Below, in pieces: positions 46,001 through 55,833 of a stretch of 64,000 bases of DNA. Every line of letters starts with the position of its first letter. Position 1 is the stretch's first letter. Source of the stretch: Pempheris klunzingeri (lineage: Eukaryota; Chordata; Actinopteri; Acropomatiformes; Pempheridae); NCBI RefSeq assembly GCF_042242105.1, contig NC_092033.1, positions 7,452,408-7,516,407 of the forward strand, read 5' to 3'. The notes beneath the pieces are model-generated. The model made no database searches. It saw only the letters and a list, made by a program, of their open reading frames with translations, and was not told where the DNA came from. The translations under genes were made by a program, and so were the position numbers.

Positions 46001-47746
46001 GGCCACAGTTTGTGCTAAATGCTAACCTCAGCGTGCTAACTTGCTGATGGTGAGCAGGTGTAATGTTACAGAGGACAGACCGAAAAGCTTTTTTATGATG
46101 ATAATAGCAAATTTGTGAAGGATTTACTAATGAATAACATCATTTGTAACTACAAAGTAGTAATACAATAATAACCCTGTTTAGGAACATGCTCTTAATA
46201 AAGGGAATGAGTGTGTTGTGTTGAGTTTGTGTTTGTGCTACCAATCAGCAGAGGAGACTCGTTCCTGCTGTTGGTTGTATGTGGTGAAGCTCCGTGCTGC
46301 AGCAGCATCCTGACGTTTTCCACCAGGCCGGCCTCTGCTGCCAGAGTCAGACACGTGTCCCCATCCTCTGTCTGCTCCTCCAGGGTCAGGTCAGTGGACA
46401 TCAGCACTGCTACAAAAACACCCATAAGTGTGGTTTATAGTTGGAAGTATACACACTCTACCTCTCCAGCTTCACTACGTACAGTGAATGGTTTTATCAC
46501 ATTAAACATGCTAGATTCTCTCCTGTTGCACCAAGCTCTCACCCTGCAGCACCAAATGCAGGATTTCTCGCTGTGGCTGTACAGCTGCAGCGTGCACAAG
46601 CAGTCGTCCCCTGCTGTCGCTCTCTCTGAAGGCAGACACTAAGCCTGTCAGCTTCTGCAGCGTATACACATCACCTGCGGAGACACAACCCAGACCCATA
46701 CAGGTCACACAGGGAGACGTTTGTAATTTTCATGCAATTAATGGAGCCTATTATTGTTAGATGAAGATATTGTTGTGCTAAAACAGGCCAAGGTGAGGAG
46801 AGTGACCAGTTTGGGAACCTCAGACTTTTTGCAGATGATGTGATCCCGTTGGCTTCTTTAGATCATGACCACCTCAAGCACAGTTTGCAGCTGAGCGTGA
46901 AGCGGCTGTGAGGAGCCTCGGCACCTCTGCAGCCAGGGTTATCTGCTAGAAAATGGTGGATTGCTCCCTTGGGAGTGAGATGCTGCACCAAGCAAGGGAG
47001 TTCAAGTATCATGGGGTCTTGTTCATGAACAGACGATGAACAGATGCAGTAATGTGAGCGCTGTTATGGGCCGTTGTGGGGAAGAGGGAACTGACCCAGA
47101 AGGTAAAACTCTTGATTTACTAGTCGACCTACATTCCAACCCTCACCTATGTTCATGAACCCTCAGTAATGACCGCAAGAACAAGATCACGGATGCAAGC
47201 GACCAAAGACATCCAGAGGGAGCTCAGAGTGCAGCTCTTTTACGTCGAAAGGAGCCAGTTGAGATTGTTTGACAATCTGGTCAGGTTGCCTCCTGGGCGC
47301 CCACTGCCACTGTGACCCAACCTCAGATTAGTGGAAGAAAATGGATGGACAGGTGGATAAAACAATGATATGCAGAGTTAAATAGGAACCTTACCTTTGT
47401 GAATTGCTGCCATTATCTTCATAAAGTCTTCACTGTTTGGTTCCTTCCTAATGAACCAAAGGAAAACAGTGGGCTAAATCAAAGCCCTTACTTCAGAAGC
47501 ACTATGGTAGAGCTTCACAACAACCCTTCAAGTATTTTATTCAGGTATTTATTATTAATAATAAAGATTAAAGAGGTGCTTTTGAAAGCCTTTTAATGAA
47601 AGCCTTTTGGACATGTAGACACTCTGCACTCTCTCTTACCTGTTTGTTTTTATTGGACATGGCAGCTTGTAGGCATCTTGAATGCTTTCTCGGATGGCAA
47701 ACTCAATAAGTTCCTCATTTATGCCTTCCTGCTCAAAGTCATCCAT
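43084..47746 (-). CDS. asb15: Ankyrin repeat and SOCS box protein 15, 13 coding exons, 588 aa
   Basis: ASB15 is a substrate receptor of Elongin B/C-Cullin-5 ubiquitin ligases, enriched in striated muscle. Minus-strand exons: 47746-47640, 47447-47395, 46674-46543, 46409-46242, 45837-45731, 45596-45458, 45352-45181, 44717-44557, 44248-44104, 44001-43846, 43704-43602, 43501-43348 and 43253-43084. All phases agree, and the 588-aa length equals the human protein as I recall it. The start [20 protein letters not shown] matches the family's ubiquitin-interacting-like N-terminus (IEFAIRESI). Ankyrin repeats follow, e.g. [52 protein letters not shown] and [20 protein letters not shown]. The C-terminal SOCS box contains [14 protein letters not shown] and [16 protein letters not shown]. 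An acceptor immediately before the ATG (TTATAG at 47748) implies an upstream untranslated exon. A LINE relic sits in intron 2. Confidence 0.95.
45970..46070. repeat. Teleost GCTAAC-rich interspersed repeat fragment
   Basis: The segment has GTGCTAAATGCTAACCTCAG and GTGCTAACTTGCTGATGG, resembling a common fish repeat rich in TGCTAA/GCTAGC words. It lies in asb15 intron 4. A second copy in different form is at 52463-52575. Confidence 0.45.
46780..47350 (+). mobile_element. Degraded non-LTR retrotransposon relic in asb15 intron 2
   Basis: Broken plus-strand frames read LRLFADDV (FADD reverse transcriptase box, about 46820-46845), then FKYHGVLFM (about 46998-47027) and later fragments ending [17 protein letters not shown] (about 47250-47290). 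This is the order seen in the 3' half of a LINE open frame. It ends near GGAAGAAAATGGATGGACAG, a typical GGAT-type tail. Multiple frameshifts mean no function. Confidence 0.7.
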
Positions 47747-49074
47747 GTCTATAACAAGGGACATAATGACAAGCACGGGTCTACATGTGTTTCCATATAA
47801 ATTCTGAGCCTCTTTTCCCTGAACCATTCATTGTCATGAAAGAGAGTTTTACACAAAATGTTGAACATGTTAAAGTGACATCTGTCTGTACTTTGAGCTC
47901 TGTTCACAGCTGCAGGCATGCAACTTGTTTATCAGCAAAGGGCTGGTAGCCTGGTGTCACCCCTGTTCACGCTCAAAATTGTGTCATGTGTGAGTACATT
48001 AGTATAAATCTGTCATAGCTGAGATGAAACCACAAAGTTGAATTGCCTTTTACGTTAGTCATGTCAGTCTGTCTCACCTGGTGATCTGAATGTGTGCCCT
48101 CGAACACTCTATCTTGCAGCCCGTGTGTTTTTGTTTTGCTGGGTCCGTAGCTGTCTGGGTTATATTTAGATGTGACCTGCTGCAGACGACCTGACTCAGC
48201 TCGGAGTGTGCCTGTCATGTTTTTACTTCCAACTGCACTGAGCAAAGTACTCCTTCCCTGATTTCTGAGACTTAACTCAAAAGATCAGATGTAAACAAAA
48301 CATGTTGTAAACACATTTGTGGGTGTTTGTCTCATTTCATTTGTAGAGCATAACAAGTACAAAACACTGTAATGTCGATATTACATTCCCACATTCCACA
48401 CAACAGTTGTCTCAATGGTTAATGATAATTTCTTACACATCCACTCCTTTTTCTCTGGATCTTCTCCTTTGTGACTAGTATTGATTTGAGAATGGAAATC
48501 AATAAAGGGTGGCTTTACATGGGTTTACTCACATCCTAACTGTATTTTCTCAACATCTCACTTCCACATCCACCAAATACGCCAAAAATTGGACAAATTG
48601 TAGAGATTAAATGTATATAAATATATTCTGATAATAATAAATGATAAAGTAATAAAACAAAGCTCATAGCTGAAGCTCAAACAGACCTCCCAACATTGAC
48701 AAAGACTTCTCATCATCTTGTTTTCACCTTCTAAACAGCAGCTTGAGGACTCACCCTAGCATATTCTAAGCGAAAAATTCCCTCGAGAGAACAAGCACCC
48801 ACTTTCTCCTGATGAACAAATTGATACGTGGGAGTTTATGGAAAAGTCTCAGACAGCGTCAGTGTGTGACACAGTGAGTCAGCCTGTAGGCGGCCTCTCC
48901 CCCACGTCAAAAGACCTCACCAATCTGTCTGGAGTGAAAGCAGACCGCCAGCCCATCCTCAAGTTTCACTACGCGCTTGGACATCACACACATGCACACA
49001 ATGAGCTCAGTCTTTAAACCAAAAACACTTAATTTCATGCACTGGATTTGAGTAACCACGGATTCTTGCTCCAT
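47747..49074. promoter_or_regulatory. Head-to-head spacer between asb15 and the kit ligand gene
   Basis: The two start codons face away from each other with 1.3 kb between. asb15 5' untranslated exon(s) should lie here or beyond, and the kit ligand 5' UTR and promoter should fall in about 48800-49074. CACGTC and CACATG E-box-like words occur near 48902 and 48989, but nothing here decides the regulation. No CpG island is evident. Confidence 0.4.
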
Positions 49075-52000
49075 ATGAGGAAGAAAGTAAGTAGAGGAAT
49101 TTCTTTTTTTCTCTCTTTTTTTACACAGATAGAAGATGGTCTAATTATATGTAGTATAATTAGTATAGTATTAAGTGTATAGACTAATATACTAATGCAG
49201 CTGTATCATATAGCTCGATTCTCACTTTTGTTGTGCTTGTTTAATAGCAGAATATTTGTATTTAGAATGAGAGTTTTCACACTTTTTGTGTATTCTTTGT
49301 GCCTTATCAGCTTTATTGTTGCCCTGAAATACAATAATGGCACAGGATCTCACACTGTAGTTTTGAGTGTTAAATGAAATGTAGCCTATTTGATTTTAAC
49401 CGTCATTCATTTTTCAATAGTGGAAAAAGTAAAGAGATCGTTCACTAAAAGCCAACTACTACAATTAAATAATGTTCCTGTAGAATTTAAAAGCACTCAC
49501 AATGACAAACACTTCCTTTAAGAGCTGCATTATTGTTGCATGAAGTCAGAGGTGTTTTAATGTGTTGTGGAAGTCGGCAGTAACTGCTCCATATACTGCT
49601 GCTGTTGCACCCTTTTAAAAGGACACAGTTTGCTTTCACTCAATATATTGAGTGAAGAAGAGTAGCGCGAGTTCTCCCATAAGTCCAACTGCATATTCAC
49701 TTCATTCTGCTACAGGAAAATATTCTACAAGAATGCTAATAATTTCTTTGAAGCAAACACAGTCCTGCCTGTGACATGAGTCACTTTAGAGTCTGTTGAT
49801 TCATCCAATTTGAGCTTGTTGTATGGTTTGAATTTAAAATCTGAAGCCTTCAAAGTAGCAAAGAGTCATTAAAGCTATCACATGCATGTGCTCCTCCTTG
49901 TGCTTTGCTGAAGTGAACCTTTTTGGTTATAATGAATGGGGTAAAATGCATCCACTGTCCAAATGGTTCATATTGTGGATTACTAACAGCTATTTTCTGT
50001 GTTGACTAAAATTATTTTCTTGATTTAATCTTTAATCTCTCTAAAAATAGTAAAAAAAAAAAATGCCACTTATTATTTCCCACACTCACAGGGTGAGTCC
50101 TGGGTGATGTCTTCAGTTTGCTTGTTTTGCCTTATGAACAGTCCAAAACCAAGACAAAAGAAAAACAACAAAAATATTCTCAATATTTGAGAAGCAGAAA
50201 TTTCTACTAACAAACGTGATTCTCAGCATTTTTGGCATCATACCAGTGTGAAGACTATCCATTCGTCCATTGTCTATACCGTTTATCCTTAAGGGTTGCG
50301 AGGGGCTGGAGCCAATCCCAGCTGACACTGGGCAAGAGGCGGGGTACACCCTGGACTGGTCGCCAGTCAATCACAGGATCAACACATAGAGATAGACAGG
50401 GTGAAAATCATTACAAACTAATATGAAAAAAAAAAAATCTCTTCTGTTTCTTCTGAATATTAACTCGATAACAAGCCCTACAGAAGTTTAAAATATTTGT
50501 CTAGTTTTTCTGCTCTAACACAACACTTTTATGAGAGATTTTTTGTCAGCAGCATGCATGTGTAAATAAGGCATCAGGAACACTGACCCTGCCTGATATC
50601 AGAGAACAAGTGGTGAGGGAGGTATTGTATAGATACAATTCTAATACATTTGAGTGGGTGTCAGTGGGGTTTTACTGGTCAGCTTCCAGGTGTCAAGGTA
50701 AAACTGAATTCATGTTGTCGTACTCTAATAAATGTAGTATATTAGGCCTATACCTGATGTAATGTAAATACACTGTTGATATGTTTTACCATTTCTTTGC
50801 CCTTCAGATCTTGAAAGCACCTTGTCTCCTCTTGAGTCTGTTCACAAGTTTGAATCTCTGCTCTGGAAAATTTGGGGCACCGATAACTGATGATGTGAGC
50901 AAACTGTCGTTATTGGTGAGATTACTGAGTTGCTACATGATTAATACATATCACATTCACATTCACATGATCTCCTGGTAGGTCTGTATGCTCTGTATGT
51001 TAAGAAACCATCTCACTGTGATCTTGTATCACTCATATTGCAAAAATCTCTGTCTGTCACTATTTCCATTGTAGAAGCAGAACATCCCTTCTGATTATGA
51101 AATTCCTGTTAGTTACATTCCCCAAGAAGTGGTACGTATGAAGAAGTGAAAGCAGATATATTGTGATTTAATACTGAAAGAAGGACGTTAACTTCTTTTG
51201 TACCTACATCTCCAGGCTGGCACATGCTGGGTGGTGTTAAATATCTATCCTTTGGAGCAAAGTCTTCGAAAGCTGGCCAGCATGTTTGGTGCCATCTCCT
51301 CCAACAAAGAAAACATTATGGTCTTCATTGCCATGCTAAAGAGTTTACGCTTCACCTTTGACCATGAGGAACTGGTGAGAAATCAGTGAGCACAGGCACC
51401 ATGTGCTATGAGAGTGGTTACTGGCAGTATATGAGATATCCATCCATTGCCTGCAAGATGTATTTGTGCTGTCATTCTAAGTTAATCATTTTAATTCTTA
51501 GTCTGCAGCAATCTACTGCGCAGTGCAAATAATCACTGCAGCTCAGTATCAGGAAGGAATATGTGATATTTTGGACATTCAGAGGCTGTTTTGCACATTT
51601 AATTGCATAATTGAGTGATGTTAAGATTGCTTGTTGTTGTCTGATCCCCCAGGAAACAGCGATGCAAGTCTTCCAGTGTCACTATCAGGAAGGGAGCTTA
51701 ATGTCTGGTCTTTACTTTGACTACATCAAAGACATCTTACACGCTGCCTCTCAAGGAACATCCGGCTTCACGTGCAAGCCACCACCATGCCTTAATCTGC
51801 AACAAACACCAGGTACATCATTCATTTACATTTACATTTTTAATTTTTAATGAATGCCTCAAAGACTATGGAAGCTTAGCAGCCTATTAGTGGGCAGATA
51901 TTGATTTGGGGTCAAGGACACACAGTTGAGGCCTGGAATTAGATATGCAACCTTGAACACACAGCTTATACAGGTAATTAAAAGAATTATATCATCAAGG

Positions 52001-53271
52001 GCTGCATTAAAGCCTTATGCAGGGAGTACTTGCAAAAGCCTGAAGTAGTTACGCCACTTGACATCTGAAAAGGGAACCAAAGTGAGTATTTTTTAGCGTG
52101 AATAACTGATCCATCACATGTGTAACTAAGCTTAAATCCCACCAGAATTCTCCCTACTTGCTCAATAAATAAACATTAAGAGAATTGGCCCTCCTGCTAT
52201 CAGATTTCTAATGTGTAACTGTAGTCAGTAGCCTAAAATTTCCAATAACATTTCCATCTTCCAGGGGGTCAGGAGGAGGGTCGTGAATACAGCTGGTTGA
52301 GGAGAACTCCTTTGCTTCTGGCTCTCATCCCCTTCACAGCCTGTGCTGTTATCTTAGTGTGGCTGGTAAGTAGGTGAACCAAGCCAGTGTGGATTATGTC
52401 CAAAACTTTGTTTTATGACCAAATACCTGCCAAACTAATCAGCTCCCCATCAACCACAGTTGTGCTTAGTGCTAATTAAAAATGCTAGCGTGCTAACACA
52501 CTAAGCTAAGAAGGTGAACATGGTCAATATCATGATAGCGTGTTGACGTGAGCATTCACAGGGATGCTAGCACATGTAAAAGACAACTTTGGCTATTTTT
52601 TCCCATCATTTTTCAAGCTCCTTTTTGCAAATTTACTGCATGTGTGCAAAGCCATAGTTAGCACACTATTAAGGCATATAATTTAATTCATATATAAGGC
52701 AATAATGTCAAATTCAAAAGGCATTAGTAGCCATTTTCAGCATGTAATCATGTCCTCAAATATCTCGAGTAGAACTGACTGTTTATAACACAAATTGTTA
52801 TCTTGCTTTTTGTAACTTTATGAGAACCCCCATCAACTATACTGACTCTTAGTCCTTGTGGTCTCTGTGGGTGAATCTAATAAAGCCAACATGATAATGT
52901 GCCCTCATTTCCGTGAGCACTCACAGGAAGTCAGTTCTTGTAAAATTAACAAATGCTCATCAAATATTTAGCAGTACTTTGAGGCTCTGTTATTACCTAA
53001 CGTAACGATGTCCGCTTTAGAGCTTTATTATCTGTTCATCATAGGAAACAAGACTAAAGAGCACTACTCAGGTGTGTCATTTTCTGTCCTTCTTTTTTAA
53101 TTGTAGGTCAAGTCTGGAAGGCGTTTACCGATGTGCAACGCTGAAAATAGCCAAATGGTACCTTCTGACATGATCCCAACTGTGTCTGTCTCCATCCCAC
53201 TTGAATCACTCACCCACACTGCTGACACTCAGCCAGTGGGGGAGGCGATCCCTGAACACGAGAGTGGATGA
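49075..53271 (+). CDS. kitlg: Kit ligand (stem cell factor), 7 coding exons, 253 aa
   Basis: Kit ligand is a membrane-anchored four-helix cytokine that binds the Kit receptor on pigment, germ and blood progenitor cells. Exons: 49075-49086 (MRKK only, as in the human short first exon), 50808-50915, 51075-51131, 51216-51374, 51653-51812, 52265-52365 and 53107-53271; phases agree. The signal peptide is residues 1 to about 24. The mature start ITDDVSKLSLL aligns with the human VTNNVKDVTKL region, and TCWVVLNIYPLEQSL with the HCWISEMVVQLSDSL region. Cys63 and Cys153 correspond to the human Cys43-Cys138 bridge. The transmembrane helix is at about 180-200, followed by an intracellular tail of about 53 residues. 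The linker from Cys153 to the membrane is short, with no counterpart of the mammalian cleavable exon-6 segment. Overall identity is low, so the call rests on exon pattern, Cys, membrane anchor and key segments. Teleosts have kitlga and kitlgb; I cannot say which. Confidence 0.88.
50258..50402. mobile_element. High-copy teleost interspersed repeat
   Basis: TCCATTGTCTATACCGTTTA, then GGGCTGGAGCCAATCCCAGC, GGGGTACACCCTGGACTGGT and CGCCAGTCAATCACAGG. I recognise this as a very abundant fish repeat, often seen at the ends of non-LTR elements. It lies in kit ligand intron 1, and no coding part remains. Confidence 0.7.
52463..52575. repeat. Teleost GCTAGC/GCTAAC-rich interspersed repeat
   Basis: AGTGCTAATTAAAAATGCTA, GCGTGCTAACACACTAAGCT and AAGGTGAACATGGTCAATAT, in kit ligand intron 6. 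The pattern matches a widespread fish repeat of unknown class. Confidence 0.5.
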
Positions 53272-55097
53272 AGCATGATTAATAGAAAAGGGAAATCTGG
53301 ACAGCAGTGTAACAACTCACTCTCCAGGTTGCTGTGTTTTTGGCAGGAGCCTGCCGGGTAGGCGAGTGTGGTCCGACACTCTTCCTCTGCTTTCACTCAT
53401 CAGGGTGCATGGACCTGAGCTACGAGAGAAAACTCACCTGCTGTGAAATTGTCCTGGCACCTCTGGCACTTCACCATCCAAAGAGGCTGTTTGGGACCAG
53501 AGGAGCAGCTCTCTAAACAATGGCTGGTTATCTTCCAAAATGGTGGAGTACATTAATTATCTCCTCTTGGCCTGTGTTTAGCAGCATTTGGCTGGCCTCT
53601 CTGAGCAGACTCGAGTTGATTTTTTTTTTTTTTTTTTTTGCATTCGTGCCACTCTGAAGTGTTGCCATTCAGGGTTTTGCTGTGCTCCAGTTTTGAGCCG
53701 CAATCAAAAGTATCGCTGGAGCCTCAGATCAAAAAAGATTAGCACGCTGGAGGATGTTATTTCATTGTGAGATGCGAGCCCTGTCATCAATTTGTTGGCC
53801 TGGTGGTTACAAAGACTGTCATTTCACTGTCAACATACTGAGTCCAAACCTGCTCCTGTGTTCTGACTTATACTGAAATTCAGAGTTCACGTTGACGCGT
53901 TTTCCTATCAGCACTGCCTTTAGGAAAACAACTGAAATGCAAAAGAAGTAAAAAGGGGAATTGAAGAATGTTGAGAATTGATCTCATGCTGCTTGTCTTG
54001 TACTTGTTGTTGACATTATTCAGTCACAAATTGCTGACCTGCCAGTCACAAACAACACGCCAAGCAGTTCAACAAGCGTCCTACTTTGTGTATCAAAGAT
54101 CTGACCAGATGGCAGATAGCCATCACTAGAGGCTTTGAATCCCGTCATTGTATTTCAAAGCTGTTGCCCAGTGATCTATAGCTGCTGCTCGGCCACAGTG
54201 AGTGTGTTAGAGTTTTTAAGGCCTCATTCACAGAGTCAATCACGTTCAGTCATGAGAACATGACTCCCCGAGTGTGAGCGCTCTTGTACTGTATGTGTAT
54301 GTGGAGAGAGAGAGAGCAGGAGACAGGACAGACAGGACGAGGGAAAGTGAGGGAGATAGGGATAGATGGATGGATGGATGGATGAGCTCAGTGAGAAGCA
54401 TAAGGAGGGCTTGTTCTCGTTACAAAAGAACTGGCCGTAGGCTGGAGGAAATGCCAGTTACAAACATGACTGATGTCGGCAGATCCCTATGAATTAACAG
54501 GCTAAGAATCTTTCCAGACCGCAGGCTACTTAGCTTCATCTACAGAGGATTGTAAGCATTTCAATAACAGTTTTCTGTATTCTAATGATTTACTTGCAAA
54601 ACACATCATTGACATACGGAAATATATAGCATTATTAAAAAGGTTTCATGTTTTATACAATGTACAACTTCTATGTTTTATTGTGTCTCTGATGTCCGAT
54701 TTGTATAATTTAGATTTTTTTCATTTTGTGAAAATGTGTATTTCTATTGTGAGGTATTTAAGTTATTTTGTTACAAGATAACCCACTTACAAAATGTAAT
54801 TTTCCTATAATTGTAATGTTGACAATGACAACAGACCAACTCAAGTAATGAATGTACGAGGGGGTAAACAACATACTGTCAACATTCTGGGAAAACACAT
54901 TATAACTTTGGAGTAACTAAATCGTCAATGTAATACACGCTACATTGGTGGGTCATGTAGCTGGGTGCTTGGTTTCTTATCTATCTATCTATCTATCTTT
55001 TTATGAAATTATTTTGTCCGCCCCTGTAAGTGGCCCATGAGCAAAACCATGTTGTCAATATCATGTTTATTCTGAGACTATTTGTCAGCAATGTAAA

Positions 55098-55187
<90 letters not shown>

Positions 55188-55619
55188 AGTATATTGGTAC
55201 ATCTTATTGTTGTTGTGGGGAATGTTCCCTCGTCGTCCTTTTAATTAAAAGAATTGAAGGACAACAGACAATTCTTGCTCAAAAAGATGCAAATTTCATT
55301 TAACAACGGGGTTGAGAAAATGTCTCCGTTCTTGGCTTTCAAGTAAAATAATTGGACTTGTCACAGCATCTACTGAAGCATCTCTGACATCTGAGGTCAT
55401 TTCAGGACAGGATGCATTTTTCGCTGCCGTGGTTACCGATTGTATCCATAAAATGCATCCATAAAATGTTTTGGTGATTCAATTTGTAATATTAAGACTG
55501 CATTTGTAGTTGCATCATAACTAATACATAAAGGGGAAGTCATAACCATCGTAATTCATATGACTGATTGCTTTTTGTGGTTTCTGCTCATACACACAAA
55601 CTTCACAAGACCGTGCTTT
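53272..55619. other. Kit ligand 3' UTR and spacer with microsatellites
   Basis: No further exon is seen. The region holds a T17 run near 53622, a short (GATG)n near 54365-54383, (TATC)n at about 54977-54998 and an (AT)n array at 55101-55182. The polyadenylation site of the kit ligand transcript is not obvious. Confidence 0.45.
55101..55182. repeat. (AT)n microsatellite
   Basis: About 80 bp of nearly perfect AT dinucleotides with TATACAT and TATGTAT edges. It is able to extrude as a cruciform and is likely length-polymorphic. Confidence 0.95.
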
Positions 55620-55833
55620 TATTTTATAAAGAAACATCCGCCGGAAACACTCCGACTTTTGTTTTGGAAAGCCGCTACCAGCGGTCGCCATTATTCTTCC
55701 TGGCTTGACGGTCGGAAATCAGGCAGTTAAATACTTTTAAACATTATATTTCGGGTTGAACTGCTGTATTGTCGGTCTATTTGTGGCGTCGGTTTATTTA
55801 ACTCATGTATTAGCGACGCAACGTGAGCACAGG
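55620..55833 (+). promoter_or_regulatory. Promoter and 5' UTR of the TIN2-domain zinc finger gene
   Basis: A CpG-rich, TATA-less stretch includes GCCGGAAAC (ETS-type GGAA core, near 55632-55640) and GTCGCCATTATTCTTCC (a YY1-type GCCATNTT-like word, near 55686), about 150-200 bases before the start codon. ETS plus YY1 near the start site is typical of housekeeping vertebrate promoters. Confidence 0.45.
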
